From Acidimicrobiia bacterium (GTDB taxonomy: Bacteria > Actinomycetota > Acidimicrobiia > Acidimicrobiales > Ilumatobacteraceae): 5,785 nt of DNA. Every line of letters begins with the position of its first letter. The stretch's first letter is position 1. Below the pieces are notes generated by a model, which searched no databases, had not been told where the DNA came from, and was given only the letters and a program-made list of their open reading frames with translations. The stretch is from NCBI GenBank assembly GCA_010025655.1, contig RGSV01000079.1:1-5785 (forward strand). Reading direction: 5' to 3'. The translations under genes and the position numbers were made by a program. Below, in pieces: positions 1-5,785 of this stretch.

Positions 1-609
1 AAGCAGTTGCTGCGAATTCAAGCCGACAAGAAGAGCGACTCCTGGTCGGCGGTGCACGACGATATTTTCTCGAGTGAGTTCTTGCTCACGCGACCGCTGC
101 TTGAAGCAATCTCGGCGGCCGAGCCGGTGGTGTTGCTGATTGACGAAGTCGACCGTGTCGAAGTCGAGACCGAGGCTCTCTTGTTGGAAGTGTTGAGTGA
201 GTACCAGGTGTCAATACCTGAACTCGGAACAATCACGGCCAAGCAGATTCCGATGGTGTTCCTCACATCGAACAACACACGTGAGCTGTCTGAGGCGCTG
301 AAGCGTCGTTGTCTCTATCTACATGTTGATTACCCCGACATGGAACGTGAGAAGGAAATCGTGCTGGCCAAGGTGCCTGACATTGGAGCCAATCTGGCTG
401 ACCAGATTGCTCGCATCGTGCGCAGCATTCGCCAACTTGATCTGAAGAAAGCGCCGTCGGTGAGCGAGACGCTCGACTGGGCGCGCACGCTGATCTTGCT
501 CGGCGTCGACCACATTGATGCACAGCAGGCCAAAGAGACCCTGCATGTCTTGCTTAAGTACCAGACCGACATCGCCAAGGCCGCAAAAGAATTGTCGGTC
601 GACGAATAG
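1..609 (+). CDS. MoxR-type AAA+ ATPase, C-terminal part (5' end outside the window)
   Basis: The reading frame is open from base 1 to a TAG at 607-609, giving 202 visible residues; the N-terminus and Walker A lie off the left edge. What remains carries a Walker B motif (VVLLIDEVD, visible residues 43-51), a sensor-1 string (FLTSNN, 87-92) and an arginine-finger region (LKRRC, 100-104), followed by a helical lid. This pattern is that of the MoxR/CoxD branch of AAA+ ATPases, cytosolic chaperone-like motors that work with a VWA protein to remodel or insert metals into client enzymes. The next gene, 46 bases downstream, encodes exactly such a VWA (CoxE-like) partner, which supports the call. The client is not visible here. 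The TTG at 7 is not taken as a start because the frame continues upstream and the AAA core would be decapitated. Confidence 0.9.
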   Translation, partial: KQLLRIQADKKSDSWSAVHDDIFSSEFLLTRPLLEAISAAEPVVLLIDEVDRVEVETEALLLEVLSEYQVSIPELGTITAKQIPMVFLTSNNTRELSEALKRRCLYLHVDYPDMEREKEIVLAKVPDIGANLADQIARIVRSIRQLDLKKAPSVSETLDWARTLILLGVDHIDAQQAKETLHVLLKYQTDIAKAAKELSVDE

Positions 610-655
610 GTCGGGTCGCCATGCTGACCGTCTGCGCCCTGAGCAGGGTTCGCTG

Positions 656-2107
656 ATGCCCGTCGTCGACCTGATGTCGGGCTTCGTCGCCGAGTTGCGA
701 CGCGCCGGGTTGCCAGTCAGCCTCACCGAAAACCTCGATGCGATGGAAGCCGTGAAGGTGATCCCCATCGAAGATCGCGATGCTTTTAAGTACGCGCTCG
801 GTGCCACGTTGGTGAAGAACTCTTCGCATTGGCGGGTCTTCGAGACGATTTTTGAGGTGTATTTTTCGCTGCGCGGTTCGCAGTACAACATCGTGAATGC
901 CACCGACGAACAGGCTGACGAATTCTGGCGTGATGAGCAAGACCAAGCCCAGATGGGTCAGGGTGAGGGTCGTGGTGCCGGCGGTGGTGGGCTTGAGGCT
1001 CTGACGCCCGAGGAACTGGCAAACATGTTGATGCGAGCCCTCATGCAAGGTGACCAGGCGATGATGCGCGCGCTCGCGCGACAATCGGTGGCGCGTTTTG
1101 CAGGCATGGAGCCAGGTCGCCCGGTTGGCGGCACGTATTACCTTTACCGCACACTGCGCAATCTCGACCTCGACAACATGTTGGCGAAACTGCTTGAGGC
1201 CAACAAGTCGGGTGCCGAGCGGCAGATGTCGAGTCTCGAACAACGCCTGACGAAAGACGAATACGAACAGCGCATCGAACAATTTAAGAAAGAAGTCGAA
1301 GCCGAGATTCGCCGTCGACTCGTCGCCGACCGTGGGGCAGAGGCAATGGCCAAGACGCTGCGCAAGCCGCTGCCCGAGGACGTGGAGTTCATGCATGCCA
1401 GCCGTGAAGAGATGCAAGGGTTGAAGAAGGCTTTGTTTCCGCTGACGCGCAAACTCGCGGCGCGGCTCGCACGCAAGCGACGCCATGGTCGACGTGGTCC
1501 GCTTGATTTTCGCAACACGGTTCGTCACTCGTTGAGCTACGGCGGCGTGCCTGCCGAACCGAAGTTCAAGTATCCGCGTCCTGCGAAGCCAGAACTGATG
1601 GTGGTAGCCGACATCTCGGGCAGTGTGGCGGCATTCGCGCGCTTCACCTTGATGTTGGTGTACGCGATTCAGAGTCAGTTCAGCAAGGTGCGATCGTTCG
1701 TCTTCATCGATGGCATCGACGAAGTGACGAAGCACTTCAAGGCGACCGAAGATATTCAAGAAGCAATTCACAAGGTGAACACCGAGGCAGACGTGGTGTG
1801 GGTCGATGGCCACAGCGACTACGGGCATGCCTTCGAAGTGTTTTGGGAGCGCTACGGCAAAGATGTGAACCCAAAGACCACGATCTTGCTCTTGGGAGAC
1901 GCGCGCAACAACTATCACGCGTCGCAGAGCTGGGTGGTCAAAGAGATGCGCAAGCATGCGCGCCATGTGTATTGGTTGAACCCCGAGCCGCGGTCGTATT
2001 GGAACACCGGCGACTCGATCGTCGGTGAATACGGCGGCCACACCGACGGGGTGTATGAGTGTCGAAACTTGCGTCAACTTGAGGGTTTCGTCGAAAAACT
2101 CGTATGA
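656..2107 (+). CDS. CoxE-like VWA domain protein, MoxR partner
   Basis: This gene encodes 483 residues. The N-terminal half is helical with a glycine-rich linker at about residues 100-112 and a long charged helical stretch at about 180-275. A basic conserved block follows (RHGRRGPLDFR, 276-286), as is usual just before the VWA domain of CoxE-like proteins. The VWA domain starts near residue 314 with the metal-ion-dependent adhesion site DISGS (319-323); a later acidic residue sits in LLGDARNN (D415), and the domain ends in the family-typical YWLNPEP region. Such proteins bind a divalent metal and act with MoxR ATPases as adaptors for maturing target enzymes in the cytoplasm. I chose ATG 656 because the frame's upstream extension to 515 overlaps moxR and reads as an arginine/serine/proline-rich shadow. 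The ribosome site is weak (GAGCAGGG, 641-648). No cox structural genes are in view, so a role in CO dehydrogenase maturation is not implied. Confidence 0.9.
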   Translation: MPVVDLMSGFVAELRRAGLPVSLTENLDAMEAVKVIPIEDRDAFKYALGATLVKNSSHWRVFETIFEVYFSLRGSQYNIVNATDEQADEFWRDEQDQAQMGQGEGRGAGGGGLEALTPEELANMLMRALMQGDQAMMRALARQSVARFAGMEPGRPVGGTYYLYRTLRNLDLDNMLAKLLEANKSGAERQMSSLEQRLTKDEYEQRIEQFKKEVEAEIRRRLVADRGAEAMAKTLRKPLPEDVEFMHASREEMQGLKKALFPLTRKLAARLARKRRHGRRGPLDFRNTVRHSLSYGGVPAEPKFKYPRPAKPELMVVADISGSVAAFARFTLMLVYAIQSQFSKVRSFVFIDGIDEVTKHFKATEDIQEAIHKVNTEADVVWVDGHSDYGHAFEVFWERYGKDVNPKTTILLLGDARNNYHASQSWVVKEMRKHARHVYWLNPEPRSYWNTGDSIVGEYGGHTDGVYECRNLRQLEGFVEKLV

Positions 2108-2135
2108 CCAACAGGCGAGCGGTGCTGGTGCGCCG

Positions 2136-2795
2136 ATGACCGATACGCGTGTCGTGCTAGTGCGGCACGGCGAATCGTTTGCCACCGTCGAGCGATTCAT
2201 TGGCGGACCTCGGTCGTGCCGCGGGCTCACCGACCATGGCAAAGAGCAGGCGCGAGTGCTCGGTGAACGACTGGCGCGTACTGGTGAGATCACCGCCGAC
2301 GTGGTGGTGTCGTCGGGCTATCTACGGGCGCGGCAAACGGCGGAGATCTTTGCCCCGTACATCGGGCATGCGACCTTGGACATTCGCGAAGGGTTCGGTG
2401 AACACGACCCAGGCCCCGACTGTGACGGTATGACCTACGACGATTTTGTGGCGCGCCACGGCCGTCCTGAATTCGGCGGAGATCCGCACGAGGTGATGTT
2501 CCCCGGCGGTGAAACTATGGCTCAATTTCACGACCGCGTGATTAGTGCATTTCGCGAGCTCGAGCGCGACTATCGCGGCAAGACGGTGATCGTCACATGC
2601 CACGGTGGCACCATCGACGGGCTTCTACGACATTGCCTGCAGACGCCGTCAACCGGGCGTTTTGAGGTATTCACCAAGAACTGTTCGCTCACCGAGCTGC
2701 TGCGTCCGCGCGAGAACATCTGGCGACTGTTGCGCTATAACGATCACGCACACTTGTCGAATCTCACAGAATTACCGAACTCATCGGGTACATGA
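2136..2795 (+). CDS. histidine phosphatase superfamily (phosphoglycerate mutase-like) protein
   Basis: The 219-residue product starts with a beta strand leading into the signature LVRHGES. The phosphohistidine is H11 within R10-H11-G12. The second catalytic histidine is H156 in VTCHGG, and the likely proton-donor glutamate is E89 in GFGEHDPG. The motif FPGGETMAQFHDRV is also typical of the family. These enzymes remove phosphate from small metabolites or proteins through a phosphohistidine intermediate. The substrate cannot be read from sequence, and cofactor-dependent mutase activity is less likely than phosphatase activity given the compact length. The start at 2136 puts RHG at the expected distance from the N-terminus; the in-frame ATG at 2025 would add 37 residues that lie almost wholly inside the VWA gene. 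The gene begins 28 bases after the VWA stop and ends in a 4-base ATGA overlap with the lycopene cyclase gene. Confidence 0.92.
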   Translation: MTDTRVVLVRHGESFATVERFIGGPRSCRGLTDHGKEQARVLGERLARTGEITADVVVSSGYLRARQTAEIFAPYIGHATLDIREGFGEHDPGPDCDGMTYDDFVARHGRPEFGGDPHEVMFPGGETMAQFHDRVISAFRELERDYRGKTVIVTCHGGTIDGLLRHCLQTPSTGRFEVFTKNCSLTELLRPRENIWRLLRYNDHAHLSNLTELPNSSGT

Positions 2796-4039
2796 CGATG
2801 GCCGACGATCACGTCGACGTAGCAGTTGTGGGTGCTGGGCCGGCGGGTCTCTCGCTGGCGCACTCGTTGCAGTCGCGTGGGGTAGCAGTGCGAGTAGTGG
2901 CACCAGAATCGCCCTGGCACGCCACCTACGGTGCTTGGCGCAGCGACGTCGACGGCTGCGAGCTTGGCGCGCCACTCGACTCGATGCTGCGTGGTGCATG
3001 GGACACCGTTCGGGTGGTTGGCCACGGCGAACATCTGCTGCGACGTGGATACGTGGTGTTCGACAACGAGCGAATGCAGCGTGCACTCGGCGCAGAGGTT
3101 GAGATGGTTCGCGACACGGCACTCGGCGCCGAACACGACATCGAGCACACGACGCTGCGCCTCGCGTCGGGTTCGTCACTGCAGGCGCGACTCGCAATTG
3201 ATGCAACCGGCAGTGGGGTGTTGCTCGCGCACCGCGCGGTGGCGGGCATAGGTGCCGAGAACGTCGGGGGTGCTCAAACGGCTTATGGCCTTGTGGTGGG
3301 CAGCTCGCCGCATGTGCAGCCCGAGGTGTTCACGTTGATGGATTGGCGGCACCCAGACGCAGAAAGCAGCAACGCCGGAGTGCCTGGCAGCAAGAGCGGT
3401 GCGCACGCCACGTTTTTCTACGGCGCGTGTTTCACCGACGGCAGCACCTTGGTGGAAGAGACCTCGCTCTACGCACGACCACCGCATGACATCGACGATC
3501 TCCGCCGTCGCCTTGCGGCGCGCCTTGGTTCTGACTTCACCGACACGGCCCGCGCAGTTGAGCGGGTGCACATCCCCATGGGTCGTTCGTTGCCGGCGCG
3601 CACAACGCGTGTCGTGGGCTTTGGTGCTGCTGCTGGGTATGTGCACCCGGTGACTGGCTACTCGGTGGCCGGATCACTGCGCGCCGCACCACGGGTGGCA
3701 TCGGCGATTGCCGCTGCGTTGCAGTGCGGCCAGCGTGGGGCTGATCTCTCACAGAGCGCGTGGCAGGCGGTGTGGCCCGACTCGCTCGTGCGCACCCGAG
3801 CGTGGCATGAAGCGGGCCTGGCGGCACTCGTGCGACTGCCGAGCGCGATGATCGGTGACTTCTTCGACGAGTTTTTCTCGCTGCCCACCGAGATGTGGGC
3901 CGGTTACCTGCGTATCGATACGCCACCCGAGCAGGTGCGCGCAGCGATGCTTGGGTTGTTTACGCGCGCGGATTGGTCGTTGCGACTCAAGTTGGCGTCA
4001 GCGCCCGGCGGGCTGCTGCGAGCGCTCGCCGCACGATGA
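2792..4039 (+). CDS. lycopene cyclase family protein (CrtL/CrtY type)
   Basis: This 415-residue flavoprotein has an N-terminal dinucleotide-binding fold with GAGPAG at residues 14-19 and a DATG motif at 137-140. Family-specific landmarks follow in order: the W-x-x-x-YG-x-W region near the N-terminus, QTAYG then MDWR (183-186), EETSL (222-226), IPMG (261-264), GFGAAAGYVHPVTGY (276-290) and a C-terminal FFDEFFSLP block. Together they separate it from geranylgeranyl reductases and generic monooxygenases. The known family reaction is redox-neutral cyclisation of the ends of lycopene, using reduced FAD, to give beta (or less often epsilon) rings; the enzyme is membrane-associated. Ring type and one- versus two-end cyclisation cannot be told here. 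ATG 2792 overlaps the phosphatase stop (ATGA), suggesting translational coupling; ATG 2798 is an equally possible start. No crtB, crtI, crtE or rhodopsin gene is visible. The last 53 bases overlap SURF1 on the other strand. Confidence 0.93.
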   Translation: MTMADDHVDVAVVGAGPAGLSLAHSLQSRGVAVRVVAPESPWHATYGAWRSDVDGCELGAPLDSMLRGAWDTVRVVGHGEHLLRRGYVVFDNERMQRALGAEVEMVRDTALGAEHDIEHTTLRLASGSSLQARLAIDATGSGVLLAHRAVAGIGAENVGGAQTAYGLVVGSSPHVQPEVFTLMDWRHPDAESSNAGVPGSKSGAHATFFYGACFTDGSTLVEETSLYARPPHDIDDLRRRLAARLGSDFTDTARAVERVHIPMGRSLPARTTRVVGFGAAAGYVHPVTGYSVAGSLRAAPRVASAIAAALQCGQRGADLSQSAWQAVWPDSLVRTRAWHEAGLAALVRLPSAMIGDFFDEFFSLPTEMWAGYLRIDTPPEQVRAAMLGLFTRADWSLRLKLASAPGGLLRALAAR

Positions 4040-4727
4040 AGGCCCAGGCCACCAAGGCACAGAGCGAGAACACGAACCACTGCACCGTGTACGACAGATG
4101 CGAGCCGATGGTGAGCGTGGGTTCGGCGATGCGTGAGAGCGTTGGTGAGTCGGGTGGAGTGCTCGAGAGCAAGTCGACATAAAACGGAAGCACGGCACTG
4201 GGCAACTGTGGTGCGATGCGTGCAATGTCGATGCGTTGTATTTCCCGCAGTTCGCCGGTGGTGGGGTCGCTCAATTCGCCGCGGCGACGTTCTTGGCTAT
4301 TGCGCACACGACCCAACACCGTTACCGTGCCGCTTGGCGCAGGTGGCGCGGCTTGATCGAGGGGAATGAACCCGCGGTTCACCAGCAAGATGCGACCATC
4401 GTCAAGTTGCAGCGCGCCAATTGGGTCGACGCCCGCCCGACCGTCTTGCGAGAGGTTTACGACAAGCAGGTCTTCCCCCGTGAGATAGCGACCGGTGGCA
4501 CTCACCAGATACCACTCGAGATCGGCGGGCGAGCGGCTTGGCAAGGCGAGCAAGGCATCGACCGAGCGGGGAGCTTCTCGCGAACGAGCCCGCACCGAGT
4601 CGTTAAAAGTCACACGCTCGTCGTGGCGGCGCAACTGCCAGAAGCCGAGGTTCACCATCACGACGACCAGCAGAATGGTGAAGAGATGGAGGCCGATCAT
4701 CTTGGGTGACCCGAGCACACGCAACAC
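3987..4727 (-). CDS. SURF1 family cytochrome oxidase assembly protein
   Basis: The 246-residue protein has the SURF1 layout. A transmembrane helix at about residues 11-30 runs into the conserved WQLRR (30-34). A soluble domain on the outer face contains the hallmark LLVNRGF (114-120). The C-terminal block HLSYTVQWF (210-218) leads into a second transmembrane helix (about 214-232) and a short basic tail. SURF1 (Shy1 in yeast) helps assemble aa3-type cytochrome c oxidase, with a role in supplying heme a to subunit I. The GTG at 4727 is chosen because the resulting N-terminus (MLRVLGSPKMIGLH) matches the typical short basic lead-in before helix 1; ATG 4700 (residue 10) is the fallback. The gene converges with the lycopene cyclase gene, overlapping it by 53 bases so that residues 230-246 and the stop lie inside it, and diverges from the DCC gene with one base between. 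No oxidase subunit gene is in view. Confidence 0.92.
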   Translation of the reverse strand: MLRVLGSPKMIGLHLFTILLVVVMVNLGFWQLRRHDERVTFNDSVRARSREAPRSVDALLALPSRSPADLEWYLVSATGRYLTGEDLLVVNLSQDGRAGVDPIGALQLDDGRILLVNRGFIPLDQAAPPAPSGTVTVLGRVRNSQERRRGELSDPTTGELREIQRIDIARIAPQLPSAVLPFYVDLLSSTPPDSPTLSRIAEPTLTIGSHLSYTVQWFVFSLCALVAWAFIVRRALAAARRALTPT

Positions 4728-4728
4728 G

Positions 4729-5106
4729 ATGCCCGCAACGCTAACGAGGCCCGTGCTCGTATTCGATGGTGAATGCGACTTCTGTCAGTCGTGTGTGCGC
4801 TTTGCCGAACGCATCACCGCGCGCGAATTCACGAGCGTGGCGTATCAAATTGCCGACCTCGCCGCACTCGGCTTGCGCGCCAACGACTGTTCCGATGCAG
4901 TGCAGTGGGTTGCCGTTGACGGTGAGATCACCTCGGCGCACGAGGCGGTGGCGTCGGTCTTACGACATGCGCGCTGGCCGTGGCCGCTTGTCGGTCGCGT
5001 GATGCTGTGGCCCGGCGTACGTGGCGTTGCAGAGCGCGTGTATCAACGCGTAGCGCGACGCCGTAGCTGCATCGTGGAAGCCCCAACTCCGCCCGATGGT
5101 GCATAA
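4729..5106 (+). CDS. DCC family thiol-disulfide oxidoreductase-like protein (DUF393)
   Basis: This small protein of 125 residues opens with a beta strand and the family signature FDGECDFC, containing a CxxC pair (C16 and C19) plus an extra C22. Downstream it has the expected short thioredoxin-like remnants: a VAVDGEITSAHEAV block, a WP-rich segment, and the closing YQRVARR (105-111). The family is named for its conserved DxxCxxC motif (here D13-C16-C19) and is predicted to have thioredoxin-like redox function, but true substrates are largely unknown. The ATG at 4729 gives a natural N-terminus; GTG 4753 (residue 9), preceded closely by GAGG, is an alternative that would leave 25 bases to SURF1. 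The frame's upstream extension into SURF1 is antisense shadow. Its promoter must lie within the SURF1 coding region, because no intergenic DNA precedes it. A link to oxidase assembly (copper or thiol chemistry) is suggested only by position. Confidence 0.88.
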   Translation: MPATLTRPVLVFDGECDFCQSCVRFAERITAREFTSVAYQIADLAALGLRANDCSDAVQWVAVDGEITSAHEAVASVLRHARWPWPLVGRVMLWPGVRGVAERVYQRVARRRSCIVEAPTPPDGA

Positions 5107-5129
5107 AACGCTACCGCTAGCCTGAGAGC

Positions 5130-5203
5130 GCTACATCACGAGCGACCAACTGGTCCGGCAACCGGGAATCCACGGTGCCAAGTCACTTCGGTGACGATGT
5201 GGC
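5130..5203 (+). promoter_or_regulatory. probable SAM riboswitch aptamer (SAM-I/SAM-IV superfamily)
   Basis: The metX leader folds into a compact junction. P1 pairs 5130-5137 with 5196-5203 (8 pairs, one G-U). P2 is 5144-5147 with 5152-5155, closed by an AACT loop. P3 is 5161-5164 with 5173-5176, extendable inside the loop by 5165-5166 with 5170-5171. P4 is 5182-5186 with 5191-5195, closed by a TTCG tetraloop. Conserved core strings of SAM-I/SAM-IV riboswitches appear in the right places: ATCACGAGCG after P1, CCGGCAACC at 5155-5163 and GGTGCCAAG at 5174-5182. The SAM-I kink-turn and long P2 are absent, so it fits SAM-IV or the SAM-I/IV variant class better. It lies directly before metX, a classic SAM-repressed methionine gene, so SAM binding probably lowers metX expression. 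Helices and motifs are seen directly; ligand and class are inferred from memory of the consensus, without a covariance search. Confidence 0.82.
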
Positions 5204-5249
5204 CCCACACGGGGCAACGGACCAGGGACTCGCAGAACAGGGTCACCAC
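5202..5249 (+). promoter_or_regulatory. metX leader expression platform with hairpin and ribosome binding site
   Basis: Between the aptamer and the start codon is a hairpin, GCCCC (5202-5206) with GGGGC (5211-5215) and loop ACAC, whose first two bases are shared with the 3' strand of P1. There is no T-run after it, so an intrinsic terminator is unlikely and control at translation is more plausible. A Shine-Dalgarno-like AGGG (5239-5242) sits seven bases before ATG 5250. Two segments are perfectly complementary to aptamer strands: 5218-5225 to 5150-5157 (8 pairs), and 5242-5247, at the ribosome site, to 5190-5195 (6 pairs). These could form alternative structures. Which one forms with ligand bound cannot be decided by reading. 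Confidence 0.55.
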
Positions 5250-5785
5250 ATGCAACGCACCGATTATCCGGCTACCGGCGCGTGGCACGCGGGGCTGTCC
5301 GTCGGGCGGCGTCAGTTCATAGCACTCGGTGATCGCGCCGTAGCACTAGATGCAGGCGCCACGCTGCGCGAGGTAACCATCGCGTACGAAACTTGGGGCA
5401 CGCTGAATTCCGACGCGTCGAATGCCGTGCTTATCTGCCACGCGTGGACCGGTGACAGTCACGTCGCAGGTGCAGCCGGCGAAGGACACCCGACACCCGG
5501 GTGGTGGGAAGGCATCGTCGGGCCGGGCTTGGCGATCGACACCAACGAGTGGTTTGTTGTCTGCAGCAACGTTCTGGGGGGATGCCAGGGCACCACCGGG
5601 CCGGCGTCGCTGCATCCTGACGATGGCACACCATATGGCTCGCGGTTTCCCGTCATCACCGTGCGCGACATGGTGCGCACGCAAGTTCGACTTGCAGATG
5701 TGCTCGGTGTGCCGCGTTGGCACGCGGTGGTTGGTGGGTCAATGGGCGGGATGCAGGCACTCGAGTGGGCGATCACGTATCCGGC
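5250..5785 (+). CDS. metX: homoserine O-acetyltransferase MetX, N-terminal part (3' end outside the window)
   Basis: The frame is open from ATG 5250 to the right edge, giving 178 residues of a protein usually about 350-400 long. It is an alpha/beta-hydrolase-fold acyltransferase: it acylates the hydroxyl of L-homoserine using an acyl-CoA, the first committed step to methionine in bacteria that use direct sulfhydrylation or transsulfuration. Visible MetX landmarks are [35 protein letters not shown] and the nucleophile elbow GGSMGG with catalytic S164. The catalytic Asp and His lie beyond the window. Acetyl-CoA is the usual donor, but some MetX proteins prefer succinyl-CoA, which cannot be judged from this part. 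ATG 5250 is supported by AGGG seven bases upstream and by an N-terminus that reaches the conserved GRRQF region at the usual distance; the frame is open back to 5121 but that stretch is the structured leader. The gene starts a new unit behind a probable SAM riboswitch. Confidence 0.95.
   Translation, partial: MQRTDYPATGAWHAGLSVGRRQFIALGDRAVALDAGATLREVTIAYETWGTLNSDASNAVLICHAWTGDSHVAGAAGEGHPTPGWWEGIVGPGLAIDTNEWFVVCSNVLGGCQGTTGPASLHPDDGTPYGSRFPVITVRDMVRTQVRLADVLGVPRWHAVVGGSMGGMQALEWAITYP

Noticed and set aside
515..655. An N-terminal extension of the VWA protein to an upstream ATG at 515.
   Set aside because: It would overlap moxR by 95 bases and encodes a low-complexity basic stretch typical of a wrong frame; ATG 656 fits the family start.
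2025..2135. An N-terminal extension of the histidine phosphatase to ATG 2025.
   Set aside because: The RHG motif normally lies about 10 residues from the start, and the extension lies mostly within the VWA gene.
554..2293. A 579-codon open frame on the minus strand opposite the VWA gene.
   Set aside because: It runs antisense to a gene with clear VWA motifs, shows no recognisable domain, and such long antisense frames are common in GC-rich coding DNA.
4236..4709. A 157-codon plus-strand open frame inside SURF1.
   Set aside because: It is antisense to a well-supported SURF1 gene and has no recognisable motif.
5118..5123. TAGCCT as a -10 promoter box for the metX leader.
   Set aside because: It fits TANNNT, but I see no convincing -35 box upstream, and TAAAAC at 5104-5109 is an equally weak rival; neither can be supported.
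5202..5215. The GCCCC/GGGGC hairpin as an intrinsic terminator.
   Set aside because: No T-run follows it and the metX start lies only 34 bases further on, so it is better explained as part of the leader.
5121..5249. A longer MetX N-terminus, because the frame is open back to 5121 with an in-frame GTG at 5199.
   Set aside because: The stretch is occupied by structured leader RNA and its translation does not resemble MetX; ATG 5250 has a ribosome site at good spacing.
5346..5723. A minus-strand open frame of 125 codons within metX.
   Set aside because: It is antisense to MetX, whose family motifs are unmistakable.

Overview
The window looks like a piece of an actinobacterial chromosome. The base composition is high-GC by eye (not counted), genes are tightly packed, and the leader ahead of metX resembles the SAM-I/SAM-IV superfamily of riboswitches, whose SAM-IV branch is known mainly from Actinobacteria. 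The gene mix (MoxR/CoxE pair, CrtL-type lycopene cyclase, SURF1, metX) would suit an aerobic, pigmented aquatic or soil actinobacterium, perhaps Acidimicrobiia. That placement is inference and no rRNA or other marker is present.

Left part (1-4039, + strand). The 3' part of a MoxR-type AAA ATPase gene is followed by a CoxE-like von Willebrand factor A (VWA) protein gene, the usual chaperone-type pair. Next come a histidine phosphatase gene and a lycopene cyclase gene, which overlap by 4 bases (ATGA). The four genes are separated by 46 bases, 28 bases and the 4-base overlap, so they could share one transcript, though the two pairs have no obvious shared job. The lycopene cyclase points to cyclic carotenoids such as beta-carotene, but no other carotenoid gene is in view.

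Middle part (3987-5106). A SURF1 family gene (cytochrome c oxidase assembly) lies on the minus strand. Its 3' end overlaps the end of the cyclase gene by 53 bases. Its GTG start is one base from the start of a divergent gene for a small DCC-family thiol-disulfide protein. There is therefore essentially no intergenic DNA around SURF1.

Right part (5107-5785). A 143-base leader precedes metX, which begins methionine synthesis from homoserine and runs off the right edge. Positions 5130-5203 fold into a compact multi-helix RNA: a closing helix, three hairpins, and the conserved GGCAACC and GGTGCCAAG strings of the SAM-I/SAM-IV core. The spacer to the start codon carries a second hairpin, a ribosome binding site and two segments perfectly complementary to aptamer strands. 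This is the most interesting element in the window: a probable SAM-sensing switch with an unusually short P2 arm that controls metX.

There are no mobile elements, CRISPR arrays, tRNAs or rRNAs that I can support. No stretch over 300 bases lacks a gene.
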